Shown piece after piece: positions 8,826-17,105 of a DNA stretch of 64,000 bases. The DNA lies in NCBI GenBank assembly GCA_029959295.1, contig JASCOH010000005.1, positions 186,001 through 250,000 on the forward strand. Direction: 5' to 3'. This stretch comes from Flavobacteriaceae bacterium PS02334. GTDB lineage: Bacteria; Bacteroidota; Bacteroidia; Flavobacteriales; Flavobacteriaceae. Every line of letters starts with the position of its first letter. Position 1 is the first letter of the stretch. The translations under genes and the position numbers were made by a program. Under the pieces are notes generated by a model. That model did not search any database, was not told the origin of the DNA, and saw nothing but the letters and a program-made list of their open reading frames with translations.

Positions 8826-9485
8826 CTATATATTAAGGTATTTGTCTAAATAATCTGAACGTTCTTTTAGCGCGTTCAAATAGTTGTCTTCTTGGTGTTC
8901 TGAGATTATTTCGTAATTATATCTTCTGAAAGTTTGGATGATTTCGTTCATCGCTCCCAAAGTTATTTTTACAGTAATTTGAACTTTATCTGATTCTACA
9001 TTAGAAATGAAAAGACCCAAAATTTTGCCGTTATTGCTTTCTACAATCTGCGTAATTTGGCTCATCGAATAATCATTAATGTCTTTTTCTATAATAATAA
9101 TGCCTCCCATTTCCTTTAAAAACGGAGTTTCGTGAAAGAATTTTACAATATCGGTGATGTCATAGTAGCCTATATATTTATTGGTATCGTCTAAAACAGG
9201 AACGACGCTGGTGTGATTTCTTGCAAAAACTTCCAAAACATCCAGCCAGATCATGTTTGTTCTGGCATAAAATCCTTCTAAAGTATAGCGGTAATCAGAA
9301 ACTTTTTTGTCGGTATCAAAAGTTTCTACATCGTCAAGCGCAATACTTCCAATATAAACTCCCTCATCTAAAACCGGAAAATGTGAAAATGACAGCTCGG
9401 CAAAAAAATCTTGCACTGCCTCAATTGATTCTTCAAGGGAAATGGCCTTGATGTCGTTGTTGATGTATTCCGTAATTTCTGTCAT
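8826..9485 (-). CDS. CBS-domain protein
   Basis: A 219-residue cytoplasmic protein. Residues about 10-60 and 70-120 resemble a CBS pair (SFSHFPVLDEGVYIGSIALDDV and TSVVPVLDDTNKYIGYYDITDIV). Such pairs usually bind adenine nucleotides. The C-terminal 90 residues (IIIIEKDINDYSMSQITQIVE, VQITVKITLGAMNEIIQTF) have the strand-helix pattern of an ACT-like regulatory domain; this is my reading, not a confident family match. No enzymatic domain is present, so a ligand-sensing role is likely. It is next to nadK and divergent from pdxJ. Confidence 0.82.
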   Translation of the reverse strand: MTEITEYINNDIKAISLEESIEAVQDFFAELSFSHFPVLDEGVYIGSIALDDVETFDTDKKVSDYRYTLEGFYARTNMIWLDVLEVFARNHTSVVPVLDDTNKYIGYYDITDIVKFFHETPFLKEMGGIIIIEKDINDYSMSQITQIVESNNGKILGLFISNVESDKVQITVKITLGAMNEIIQTFRRYNYEIISEHQEDNYLNALKERSDYLDKYLNI

Positions 9486-9550
9486 AGCCTAAAGTCAATA
9501 ATCGATGCAAAATAATCAAAAAATAGCACAAAATGCCTTGTTTTACTTTG

Positions 9551-9558
9551 TATTTTTG
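9551..9558 (+). promoter_or_regulatory. Candidate -7 element for pdxJ
   Basis: TATTTTTG matches TAnnTTTG, 30 bases upstream of the pdxJ ATG at 9589. No good -33 TTG is seen at the expected spacing. Confidence 0.42.
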
Positions 9559-9588
9559 TGGTAAATAATATTCTCAAAAAGTATTCCA

Positions 9589-10302
9589 ATGACAAAATTA
9601 AGCGTAAACATAAATAAAATTGCCACTTTAAGAAACGCAAGAGGTGGAAATGTTCCTGATTTATTGCAGGTTGCAAAAGATATCGAGCGTTTCGGCGGAC
9701 AAGGAATTACGATTCATCCAAGGCCGGACGAGCGCCATATTCGCTATCAAGATGCTCGTGATTTGAAATCAATTGTCACAACAGAATTTAATATCGAAGG
9801 AAATCCGGAAAGAAAATTTATTGATTTAGTTCTGGAAGTAAAGCCGGCCCAAGTGACTTTGGTTCCAGATGCAGACGACGCAATTACTTCAAATGCAGGT
9901 TGGAACACAATAAAAAATCAAGATTATTTAAAGGAAATTATTCAGGAATTTCAAAGAAACGGAATTAGGACTTCCATTTTTGTAGATCCGGTTCTGGAAA
10001 TGATTGAAGGTGCTAAAAAAACTGGAACAGAAAGAATTGAACTATATACGGAAGCTTTCGCGCATGAATATGGTTTGGGAAATAAATCTGGAATTGATTC
10101 GTATGTAGAAGCTGCAAAATTAGCAAATGAATTAGGTTTAGGAATTAACGCAGGCCATGATTTGAGTTTAGATAATATTCAATTTTTTCAGCAGAATATT
10201 CCAGGATTGCTGGAGGTTTCAATTGGGCATGCTTTGATTTCAGAATCTATATATTTAGGATTAGAAAACGTGGTGAATATGTATCTTCAGAAGTTGAAGT
10301 AA
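9589..10302 (+). CDS. pdxJ: Pyridoxine 5'-phosphate synthase
   Basis: Last step of DXP-dependent vitamin B6 synthesis: condenses 1-deoxyxylulose 5-phosphate with 3-amino-2-oxopropyl phosphate. The 237-residue protein is the normal length. Conserved stretches are [53 protein letters not shown] and [12 protein letters not shown] with the GHALI(S/A) phosphate-binding loop near the end. The downstream hydrolase follows after 36 bases and may be co-transcribed. Confidence 0.97.
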   Translation: MTKLSVNINKIATLRNARGGNVPDLLQVAKDIERFGGQGITIHPRPDERHIRYQDARDLKSIVTTEFNIEGNPERKFIDLVLEVKPAQVTLVPDADDAITSNAGWNTIKNQDYLKEIIQEFQRNGIRTSIFVDPVLEMIEGAKKTGTERIELYTEAFAHEYGLGNKSGIDSYVEAAKLANELGLGINAGHDLSLDNIQFFQQNIPGLLEVSIGHALISESIYLGLENVVNMYLQKLK

Positions 10303-10310
10303 TTTATAAA

Positions 10311-10332
10311 TTATAATTCATAACTCATAATT
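10311..10332. repeat. AATTCATAACTCATAA-type repeat before hydrolase start
   Basis: ATAATTCATAACTCATAATT ends 6 bases before the next ATG (10339). The same string occurs upstream of clpP (14881-14912) and inverted upstream of the GH3-family gene (21229-21254). Confidence 0.55.
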
Positions 10333-10338
10333 AAAATT

Positions 10339-11103
10339 ATGCTGTATTCAAAAATAGAAGGGGAAGGAAAACCGCTTTTAATTCTCCACGGATATTTAGG
10401 AATGTCTGATAACTGGAAAACTTTAGCGGGTCAATTTGTTTCAGAAGGATTTCAAACGCACGCTTTAGATTTAAGAAATCACGGAAGAAGTTTTCATTCC
10501 GATGAATTTACTTATGATGCCATGGTTCAAGATATTTTGGATTATTGCAAAGAAAATAATCTAGAAAAAGTTTCGATTATAGGCCATTCAATGGGAGGGA
10601 AGGTTGCGATGTTTTTTGCAACAAAATATCCAGAAATGGTAGATAAATTGATTGTGGCAGATATAGGTCCGAAATATTACAGGCCACATCATCAGGATAT
10701 CATGGCGGGATTAAACGCAGTTGATTTTTCCCAAAAACCAGACCGCTCCCAAGTTGAAGAAATCTTAAAACAGTACATTCCTGATTTTGGAACTCGACAA
10801 TTTTTGATGAAAAGTTTGTATTGGGTCGAGCCGGGTCAGCTTGGCTTCAGATTTAATTTGCCAGTTTTTAATGAGAAAATTGATAATATTGGACAAGTGC
10901 TTCCTGAAAATGCAATTTTTGAAAAACCAACGCTGTTTTTAAAAGGAGGGAATTCAAATTATATAAAAGAAGAGGATTTTGAACTGATAAGACATCATTT
11001 TCCAAATTCTGAGATTAAAACAATTCCAAATGCGGGGCACTGGCTTCATGCTGAAAACCCAAAAGATTTTTACCAAGAATCGATTTCTTATTTATTAAAA
11101 TAA
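10339..11103 (+). CDS. Alpha/beta-fold hydrolase (YbfF-like esterase)
   Basis: A 254-residue cytoplasmic alpha/beta hydrolase. Seen are the oxyanion region LLILHGYLG (14-22), the nucleophile elbow GHSMGG with Ser84, ADIGPKYY after it, and the C-terminal catalytic His in PNAGHWLHAENP. The overall pattern is that of YbfF-type acyl-CoA/carboxyl esterases. The natural substrate is unknown. It probably shares a transcript with pdxJ and is followed by a strong terminator. Confidence 0.88.
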   Translation: MLYSKIEGEGKPLLILHGYLGMSDNWKTLAGQFVSEGFQTHALDLRNHGRSFHSDEFTYDAMVQDILDYCKENNLEKVSIIGHSMGGKVAMFFATKYPEMVDKLIVADIGPKYYRPHHQDIMAGLNAVDFSQKPDRSQVEEILKQYIPDFGTRQFLMKSLYWVEPGQLGFRFNLPVFNEKIDNIGQVLPENAIFEKPTLFLKGGNSNYIKEEDFELIRHHFPNSEIKTIPNAGHWLHAENPKDFYQESISYLLK

Positions 11104-11116
11104 AAATTGAAATAAA

Positions 11117-11147
11117 AAAAATCCCTTTCTGAAAAGAAAGGGATTTT
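11117..11147. terminator. Bidirectional terminator between hydrolase and T9SS BNR gene
   Basis: AAATCCCTTTCT pairs with AGAAAGGGATTT around a GAAA loop, with A/T runs on both sides. It serves two convergent genes. Confidence 0.88.
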
Positions 11148-11168
11148 TGCATTTATAAAAATTGCTAA

Positions 11169-12521
11169 TTATTTTTTAGCGAATTTGATTGTTTCAGTAG
11201 CTCCTAAATCGTTAGTAACTTGTAAAACATACATTCCTGTTTTTAAAGAAGAAACATTGATAGCAACTTCAGTTTGTGCAGAGAAATCTTGGTTTAATAC
11301 TTGTTTTCCTAAGATGTCAAATGCAACAACTTTGCTGATGCTAGCTCCTTTTAAGTTTAAAATGTTGTTAGCAGGGTTTGGGTAAGCAACAATTTTAGTT
11401 TGGTTGTTTTTTACGTCATTTACGCCTAACGTACCAGTAAATTTGTAAATTCCACCTTCTAAGTTAGCATCAACAAATCCTCCAGCCCAACCTGTAGATA
11501 TGTTTGCAAAAGCAACTCCAGTTTTTTGTTGAACATTAGCATTTCCTTGGGTTGTAGTTTCAATTACCGTCCAAGTAGTTGCGTTATCAGTACTAAATCC
11601 AGAATAGAAAACATAAGGGCTAGCTGCTGTTCCAGCTCCAGTTCTGCCTGTGCCTACTAAAGTTGTTGTTCCAGGTACATATGCCATAGTTGTATATGGT
11701 GCTGTATAGCTAACTCCTGACGTCCATGTAGTTCCGCCATTTGTGGTTTTGTACAAAGTATTTGTTGTTCCAACTGTCCCGATAAGAATACCATTGTTGC
11801 TATCGCTAAAATAAATTCTTCCAGAAGCAGCTGTTGAGCCAAAATCCGTAATTGGGGTAGCTAATTTTGTCCAAGTTGCACCTTGGTCTGTTGTTCTGTA
11901 AAGCCTACCTTGATTTGTTACAAACCAAAAAGAATTTCCAGCGCCAACATTTCCGCCATTGTATCCGTATTCGTCAGAATTTTCTGGTGCAGGCGTTGCT
12001 ACTGGAGTCCATGTTGTTCCTCCGTCTGTTGTTCTATATACTTCAAAAGAACCATTTATTGGATCTCCTTCGGTTATACCAACATTTGCATTAAAAAAGT
12101 GAACTACGTTGAAAAATGACGCGGCACCATTATATGCTGTAGAATTTTGACGTACCCAAACAGTTCCGCCATCTGATGTTTTCCAAACCCCACCTTTACC
12201 TGCTGTAGGTGATACCGCTCCAACCCAAGCAGTTGTGGCATTTACAGCTGAGATATTTGTCATTTCAAGAGTTGAATTCCCTAAAGAAACAGTACCTGGA
12301 ATCCAGTTTGTTCCGCCATCAGTAGTTCTTGTAAAATCTTGTAAATTTAAATCGTTTACTGAACCGTCATATCCTAAAGCCCAGACAGTGCTTGCGTCAA
12401 TCACTTGAAAGTCTTTAACGCCTTCAGATTCACTTATGAAATTTGTGTTTTGCTTTGTCCATTGCGCATTCATCACGCCAGAAACGGCTAAAAATGCTGA
12501 AAGAAGTAATGTTTTTTTCAT
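11169..12521 (-). CDS. T9SS type A sorting-domain protein with BNR/Asp-box repeats
   Basis: Secreted protein of 450 residues from the ATG at 12521 (MKKTLLLSAFLAVSGVMNAQ, a signal peptide). A start 12 codons upstream would overlap the -7 box. The body carries repeated Asp-box-like motifs: TTDGGTNW, TSDGGTVW, TTDGGTTW, TTDQGATW and TTNGGTTW. This is typical of BNR/Ycf48-like beta-propellers. The C-terminal 75 or so residues are a type A sorting domain (AYPNPANNILNLKG, VAFDILGKQVLNQ, LKTGMYVLQVTND, ending KFAKK). I infer export across the outer membrane by T9SS and probable surface attachment. No hydrolase catalytic motif is evident, so the role is unknown. Confidence 0.9.
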   Translation of the reverse strand: MKKTLLLSAFLAVSGVMNAQWTKQNTNFISESEGVKDFQVIDASTVWALGYDGSVNDLNLQDFTRTTDGGTNWIPGTVSLGNSTLEMTNISAVNATTAWVGAVSPTAGKGGVWKTSDGGTVWVRQNSTAYNGAASFFNVVHFFNANVGITEGDPINGSFEVYRTTDGGTTWTPVATPAPENSDEYGYNGGNVGAGNSFWFVTNQGRLYRTTDQGATWTKLATPITDFGSTAASGRIYFSDSNNGILIGTVGTTNTLYKTTNGGTTWTSGVSYTAPYTTMAYVPGTTTLVGTGRTGAGTAASPYVFYSGFSTDNATTWTVIETTTQGNANVQQKTGVAFANISTGWAGGFVDANLEGGIYKFTGTLGVNDVKNNQTKIVAYPNPANNILNLKGASISKVVAFDILGKQVLNQDFSAQTEVAINVSSLKTGMYVLQVTNDLGATETIKFAKK

Positions 12522-12554
12522 GATTATATTTTTTTTAGTTTTAGTAATGAATTT

Positions 12555-12562
12555 CAAAGATA
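12555..12562 (-). promoter_or_regulatory. Candidate -7 element for T9SS BNR protein
   Basis: TATCTTTG on the minus strand matches TAnnTTTG, 33 bases upstream of the ATG at 12521. It overlaps the alternative upstream start, supporting the shorter protein. Confidence 0.45.
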
Positions 12563-12668
12563 AAAAAAGATTTATAATATTCTATTTCTATTTTTATTTT
12601 TTGTATAATTTAACATTGATTGAAATATTTATTACATTTATAGCTTGTAAAAATAATAAGTAGGGATA

Positions 12669-13037
12669 ATGAATATAATAATCAGAATTTTTTTGACGGC
12701 GGTACTAGTAATGATCATTGCGCATTTTTTGCCAGGAATAGCACTTCAAGGCAGTCATGGTGTTTCTTCGGGCAATTTTATGACCGCAATTTATGTGGCA
12801 ATTGTTCTAGGCCTTTTGAACTTATTTATTAAGCCGATATTAGTGTTATTAACGCTTCCAGTTACGTTTTTTACTTTCGGATTATTCCTTCTGGTTATTA
12901 ATGCGCTGATTATTATGTTGTGTGCTAGACTAGTTGACGGCTTTGCGGTTGAAAACTTTTTAACTGCGCTTTTATTCAGCTTGATTCTGTCTATTTCGCA
13001 GTCAATTGTTTTCTCTCTAACTGGCGGTGATAAGTAA
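12669..13037 (+). CDS. YvlD-like (DUF360) four-TM membrane protein, 'phage holin family'
   Basis: A 122-residue integral membrane protein with four hydrophobic segments (about 2-20, 37-58, 62-90, 98-118). The core NLFIKPILVLLTLPVTFFTF is characteristic of the YvlD/DUF360 family, often labelled phage holin superfamily IV. No prophage genes are nearby, so this is an ordinary chromosomal member of unknown function in the inner membrane. It is a single gene between the T9SS BNR gene (divergent) and tig. Confidence 0.85.
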   Translation: MNIIIRIFLTAVLVMIIAHFLPGIALQGSHGVSSGNFMTAIYVAIVLGLLNLFIKPILVLLTLPVTFFTFGLFLLVINALIIMLCARLVDGFAVENFLTALLFSLILSISQSIVFSLTGGDK

Positions 13038-13104
13038 TTCAGCAAATTTGATAGCAATAACATATTGGTTTTGTTAATCCTATATTAATACATTAACGTA
13101 AAAC

Positions 13105-13135
13105 TTGGTTGGGTTGTAAAAATGTTATAATTTTG
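13105..13135 (+). promoter_or_regulatory. Promoter of tig (-33 TTG, -7 TAATTTTG)
   Basis: TTG at 13105-13107 is followed after 20 bases by TAATTTTG at 13128-13135. This is the Bacteroidota sigma-ABfr-type spacing and consensus. It lies 25 bases upstream of the tig ATG. Confidence 0.62.
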
Positions 13136-13160
13136 CAACCCAATTTTAGTATGTAAAAAA

Positions 13161-14483
13161 ATGAATATTACAAGAAATAATGTTGACGCTTTAAATGCGG
13201 TTGTAACAGTTGAGATCTCTAAAGCAGATTATGCTCCACAAGTTGATAAAGTTTTAAAAAATCACTTGAAAAACGCTAGCATTCCTGGATTTAGAAAAGG
13301 TGCGGTTCCAATGAGTCTTATCCAAAAACAATATGGAAAAGCGGTTTTACTAGAAGAAGTAAACAAAGTATTACAAGACAACTTAGGAAAATATATAGCT
13401 TCACAAAAATTAGATTTGTTAGGAAATCCAGTTCCTGTGCAAAAAGAAATCGATTGGGACCAAGAAGATTTTTCTTTTGATTTTGAACTAGGAATTGCTC
13501 CAGAATTTGAAGTAAATTTAGAGGCTAAAAACGACGTGGTTCTTTACAAAATCACGGCTGACGATAAAATGTTGAACGACCAAGTGGAACGTATTCAAAA
13601 ACAATACGGAAAACTGATTTCGCAAGACACAGTGGAAGAAAGTTTTGACGTAACTGGAACTTTCAGAAACGAAGAAAAAGGAATCGAAAGCCCGGCAACT
13701 TTTGCTTTGGATATTTTCAAAGACAAAAAAACTGCAAAGAAATTCATCGGTAAAAAAGTTGGCGATGTGGTGACTTTGAACACAAAAGGGTTGTTTGACG
13801 ACGACCACAAATTAATGGATTACTTAAAAGTAGACCACGATGACGTTCATGGTTTAGATATCGATGTAGACTTTACAATCGAAGAAATCAACGCTACAGA
13901 ATTGGCAGAATTGAATCAAGAATTATTCGACAAATTGTTCGGAGAAGGAAACGTAACTTCTGTGGAGCAATTGAAAGAAAAAATCAAAGAAGATGCTGAA
14001 ACGCAATTCGCTTCTCAAGCAGACCAAAAATTCTTGAATGACGTTACGGCTTCCTTATTAGAAACTACAAAATTCGACCTTCCGGCTTCATTCTTGAAAA
14101 AATGGATTCAAACTGTGGGTGAAACTCCGTTGACTCCAGGGCAGGCAGAAGAAGAATACGCACGTTCTGAAAACGGTTTGCGTTACCAATTAATCGAAGG
14201 AAAAGTTTTGGCTCAAAACAATCTTCAAATCACTTTTGAAGACTTAAAAGCATACACTTCTGACGTAATCAAAAAACAAATGGCACAGTTTGGTCAAATG
14301 AACCCAACAGAAGCTGACGTGGAAGGAATCGTGGCAAGAGTGCTTTCAAACCAAGAAGAAGTAAAAAGACTTTCGCAACAAGTAATGAGCGAAAAAATGC
14401 TAAACTTGTTCAAAGAGAAAATCAACGCAAAAACAAAAGAAGTTTCTTACGAAGAATTTATCAAAGAAATGTACGGAGAATAA
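13161..14483 (+). CDS. tig: Trigger factor (ribosome-associated chaperone)
   Basis: Ribosome-bound chaperone for nascent chains; the family also has prolyl isomerase activity. It is 440 residues, near the usual length. The N-terminal ribosome-binding signature is present (IPGFRKGAVPMSLIQKQYG, about 42-60). The middle region (about 155-250) is a weakly conserved FKBP-like domain, as is usual in Bacteroidota, and the rest is the helical C-terminal arm domain. The gene order tig-clpP-clpX is classical. A good promoter precedes it and a terminator follows, so it is probably monocistronic. Confidence 0.95.
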   Translation: MNITRNNVDALNAVVTVEISKADYAPQVDKVLKNHLKNASIPGFRKGAVPMSLIQKQYGKAVLLEEVNKVLQDNLGKYIASQKLDLLGNPVPVQKEIDWDQEDFSFDFELGIAPEFEVNLEAKNDVVLYKITADDKMLNDQVERIQKQYGKLISQDTVEESFDVTGTFRNEEKGIESPATFALDIFKDKKTAKKFIGKKVGDVVTLNTKGLFDDDHKLMDYLKVDHDDVHGLDIDVDFTIEEINATELAELNQELFDKLFGEGNVTSVEQLKEKIKEDAETQFASQADQKFLNDVTASLLETTKFDLPASFLKKWIQTVGETPLTPGQAEEEYARSENGLRYQLIEGKVLAQNNLQITFEDLKAYTSDVIKKQMAQFGQMNPTEADVEGIVARVLSNQEEVKRLSQQVMSEKMLNLFKEKINAKTKEVSYEEFIKEMYGE

Positions 14484-14512
14484 TTTTGTATTGAAAATTC
14501 ATTATACTTAAG

Positions 14513-14545
14513 GCGTCAAAATTAATAGTTTTGGCGCTCTTTTAT
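14513..14545 (+). terminator. Terminator downstream of tig
   Basis: GCGTCAAAA (14513-14521) pairs with TTTTGGCGC (14529-14537) with one G-T pair, followed by TCTTTTATTT. Confidence 0.75.
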
Positions 14546-14617
14546 TTGAAGCTTTTCCGGCTTTTCGTTTCAAGTTTTTTTATGAAAACCTTTTTTTGCA
14601 AGAATAAAAAAGAGCTT

Positions 14618-14690
14618 CCGCTGGTCGCTTTTTTTCTTCAGCAAAAAATAGGCCTCCCTTAAAAAAAGCTTTTCACTGCAATCCGGGCTA
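14618..14690 (+). repeat. Degenerate copy of the CCCGCT/GGGGCTA hairpin module
   Basis: CCGCT at 14618-14622 and ATCCGGGCTA at 14681-14690 match the ends of the modules at 37047-37185 and 44488-44613. The middle is diverged and the distal GTCGATAA box is absent. Confidence 0.4.
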
Positions 14691-14880
14691 AAAATCGAAT
14701 TGACATATTTAAGAATAATAAGAATTCGTTTCACAATTTGCACGAACTTTGTTATCTTTAAAAATAGAATTGAAAAATAAAGTTGTGAGGACTTGTTTCA
14801 AGAATTATAGAGATCCTTCCTTCGTCAGGATGACAAGATTGTGATTAAACTGAATACTGAAACTAGAAACTGCCAACTGA

Positions 14881-14912
14881 AATTCATAACTCATAACTTA
14901 TAACTCATAATT
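14881..14912. repeat. AACTCATAA-type direct repeats before clpP
   Basis: AATTCATAACTCATAACTTA followed by TAACTCATAATT, three copies of ATAACT(C/T)ATAA, ending 5 bases before the clpP ATG at 14918. Same family as 10311-10332. Confidence 0.55.
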
Positions 14913-14917
14913 TAACT

Positions 14918-15577
14918 ATGGACTACGGTAAAGAATTTAAAAAATTTGCTACAAAGCACCACGGTGTAAATAGTATGTATTACGATAAAATCGTAAGCAG
15001 CATGACACCATATATCATCGAAGAAAGACAATTAAATGTATCGCAATTAGACGTTTTTTCACGTTTGATGATGGACAGAATCATTTTCCTTGGAACAGGA
15101 GTTGACGATCATATCGCCAATATCATCCAAGCACAACTATTATTTTTAGAAAGCGTTGACTCTGCAAAAGATGTTCAGATTTATATCAATTCTCCAGGCG
15201 GAAGCGTTTACGCAGGATTAGGTATTTATGACACAATGCAATACATCAAACCAGACGTAGCAACAATCTGTACAGGAATGGCGGCGTCGATGGGAGCTGT
15301 TTTGCTTTGCGCTGGAGCGGAAGGAAAACGTTCGGCTTTGCCACATTCAAGAGTAATGATTCACCAACCATCTGGTGGCGCGCAAGGCGTTGCAACAGAT
15401 ATGGAAATCAACTTACGCGAAATGTTGAAGTTGAAAGAAGAATTATACGAAATCATCTCGAAGCATTCAGGACAATCTTTTGAAAGAGTTCACAAAGATT
15501 CAGAAAGAGATTACTGGATGAAAGCTGATGAAGCGAAAGAATACGGAATGATTGATGAAGTATTGAGAAGAAGTTAA
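14918..15577 (+). CDS. clpP: ATP-dependent Clp protease proteolytic subunit
   Basis: Serine peptidase forming the tetradecameric chamber that degrades substrates fed by ClpX. The 219 residues include the triad Ser124 (GMAASMGAVLL), His149 (MIHQPSGGAQG) and Asp198 (SERDYWM). Triad spacing is identical to E. coli ClpP (97/122/171). The first 25 residues or so may be a propeptide or N-terminal extension. clpX follows 104 bases later, with a perfect inverted repeat in the gap. Confidence 0.97.
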   Translation: MDYGKEFKKFATKHHGVNSMYYDKIVSSMTPYIIEERQLNVSQLDVFSRLMMDRIIFLGTGVDDHIANIIQAQLLFLESVDSAKDVQIYINSPGGSVYAGLGIYDTMQYIKPDVATICTGMAASMGAVLLCAGAEGKRSALPHSRVMIHQPSGGAQGVATDMEINLREMLKLKEELYEIISKHSGQSFERVHKDSERDYWMKADEAKEYGMIDEVLRRS

Positions 15578-15596
15578 AAAAAGAGTTACTAAGTCG

Positions 15597-15652
15597 CTAA
15601 GTTGCAAAGTCAAATTTGAAAGTAAATTACGATCAGAAACTTTGCAACTTAG
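15597..15652. repeat. Inverted repeat between clpP and clpX (CTAAGTTGCAAAGT)
   Basis: CTAAGTTGCAAAGT (15597-15610) and its exact complement ACTTTGCAACTTAG (15639-15652) form a perfect 14-base palindrome with a 28-base spacer. CCTTTGCAACTTTGCAACT direct repeats follow. There is no T-run, so it is not a standard terminator. It belongs with the ACTTTGCG family seen at 44-48 kb. Confidence 0.65.
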
Positions 15653-15681
15653 TACCTTTGCAACTTTGCAACTAAATAAAT

Positions 15682-16914
15682 ATGGCTAAAGAAGTATTAG
15701 AGTGTTCTTTTTGTGGAAGGAAAAAGCCAGAAACAAATCTGTTGATTGCAGGAATTGACGCGCACATTTGCGACAAATGCATCGAACAGGCGCACGGAAT
15801 TGTTATTGAAGAATTAAAACAAAACAAAAAAGGCAACATGTCTTCTGATTTAGTTTTGCAAAAGCCAAAAGAAATCAGAGCCTTTCTTGATAAGTACGTA
15901 ATTGGGCAAGACCAGACTAAAAAAGTAATGTCAGTTGCTGTTTACAATCACTACAAACGTTTAATGCAACAGCAATTAGACGATGAAGTGGAAATCGAGA
16001 AAAGCAATATCATCATGGTTGGACAAACTGGAACAGGAAAAACATTGGTGGCAAAAACCATCGCAAAAATGTTAGACGTTCCTTTGGCAATCGTTGATGC
16101 GACTGTTTTGACAGAAGCGGGCTACGTTGGAGAAGATGTGGAAAGCATTCTGACAAGATTGCTTCAAGCAGCAGATTATGACGTGGCAAAAGCCGAAAGA
16201 GGAATCGTTTTCATCGATGAGATTGATAAAATTGCTAGAAAAAGCGATAATCCGTCGATAACAAGAGACGTTTCTGGAGAAGGCGTACAGCAAGCTTTAC
16301 TGAAATTATTGGAAGGAACGGTTGTAAATGTACCGCCAAAAGGCGGAAGAAAGCATCCAGACCAAAAATTCGTGGAAGTAAACACGCAAAACATTTTGTT
16401 CATCGCAGGTGGTGCTTTTGACGGAATTGAAAGAATTATTTCAAAACGTCTGAACCGTCAAGCTGTCGGATATTCGTCTTCAAAAAATGTAGATAATATT
16501 GACAAAGACAATTTGTTGCAATATATCATTCCAAAAGACATCAAAGATTTCGGATTGATTCCAGAAATTATTGGTCGTCTTCCAGTGTTGACGCACATGG
16601 ATCCTCTGGATAGAGAAACATTGAGAGCCATTTTGACAGAGCCTAAAAATGCTTTAATCAAACAATACCAAAAGCTTTTTGCGATGGACGAAGTTGATTT
16701 CACCATTTCAAACGAAGCTTTGGATTATGTTGTCGATAAAGCTTTAGAATACAAACTAGGAGCTCGTGGACTTCGTTCGTTATGCGAAGCAATCTTGACT
16801 GACGCTATGTATGACTTGCCAAGTTCAGACCACAAAGAATTGACAATTGATGAAGATTATGCTAAAAATGCTTTAGATAAAAATCTATTGCAGCGTTTGA
16901 AAGCGGCGTCTTAA
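15682..16914 (+). CDS. clpX: ATP-dependent Clp protease ATP-binding subunit ClpX
   Basis: AAA+ unfoldase that recognises, unfolds and threads proteins into ClpP. The 410 residues begin with a C4 zinc-binding domain (Cys8, Cys11, Cys30, Cys33). The Walker A GQTGTGKT is at 114-121, Walker B FIDEID at 177-182, with pore loop AGYVGED and the IGF-like region nearby. It ends in the usual small AAA+ subdomain ([22 protein letters not shown]). It lies downstream of clpP, followed by a bidirectional terminator. Confidence 0.98.
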   Translation: MAKEVLECSFCGRKKPETNLLIAGIDAHICDKCIEQAHGIVIEELKQNKKGNMSSDLVLQKPKEIRAFLDKYVIGQDQTKKVMSVAVYNHYKRLMQQQLDDEVEIEKSNIIMVGQTGTGKTLVAKTIAKMLDVPLAIVDATVLTEAGYVGEDVESILTRLLQAADYDVAKAERGIVFIDEIDKIARKSDNPSITRDVSGEGVQQALLKLLEGTVVNVPPKGGRKHPDQKFVEVNTQNILFIAGGAFDGIERIISKRLNRQAVGYSSSKNVDNIDKDNLLQYIIPKDIKDFGLIPEIIGRLPVLTHMDPLDRETLRAILTEPKNALIKQYQKLFAMDEVDFTISNEALDYVVDKALEYKLGARGLRSLCEAILTDAMYDLPSSDHKELTIDEDYAKNALDKNLLQRLKAAS

Positions 16915-16930
16915 TTGAAATTATAAAAAC

Positions 16931-16960
16931 AAAAAATCCCGATTCTCATCGGGATTTTTT
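16931..16960. terminator. Terminator downstream of clpX
   Basis: AAAAAATCCCGAT pairs with ATCGGGATTTTTT around a TCTC loop. Strong in both directions. Confidence 0.9.
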
Positions 16961-16968
16961 GTTTCTTT

Positions 16969-17042
16969 TTGCCACAGATTAAAATTAAAAGAATTAAATG
17001 GATTGATTTTAGAATCTGTGAAAATCCTTTAATCTGTGGCAA
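16969..17042. repeat. CACAGATT palindromic intergenic repeat, copy 1
   Basis: TTGCCACAGATTAAA (16969-16983) and its exact complement (17028-17042) bracket a 44-base AT-rich core. The same two 15-base arms occur at 59660-59733. It sits between convergent clpX and the barrel gene. Confidence 0.75.
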
Positions 17043-17050
17043 ACTATTTA

Positions 17051-17100
17051 GCCATAAATTCACGAATTGATTTGTGTGAATTCGAGCACAATTCGTGGCA
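17051..17100. repeat. Second palindrome (CACGAATTG) next to CACAGATT copy 1
   Basis: CACGAATTG (17061-17069) and CAATTCGTG (17089-17097) are exact complements, flanked by GCCATAAATT and GGCAAAATT. It resembles the CACAGATT element in size and in the GCCA/TGGC ends. Confidence 0.55.
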
Positions 17101-17105
17101 AAATT

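Larger units (their letters stand above)
14484..14917. other. Intergenic region tig-clpP, mosaic of repeats
   Basis: 434 bases without a credible gene. In order they hold the tig terminator, a degenerate copy of the GGGGCTA hairpin module (14618-14690), a stretch with GATCCTTCCTTCGTCAGGAT (14813-14832), a run of CTGAAnACTGAAACT-like direct repeats (about 14850-14880), and the AACTCATAA string just before clpP. Confidence 0.5.

Noticed and set aside
12669-13037. 'Phage holin' as evidence for a prophage
   Set aside because: The YvlD/DUF360 family is often mislabelled as holin. No other phage genes, attachment sites or integrase are nearby.
14484-17105. CRISPR or integron attC array among the intergenic repeats
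   Set aside because: Repeats are few, irregularly spaced and lack regular spacers, cas genes, an integron integrase or attC R boxes.
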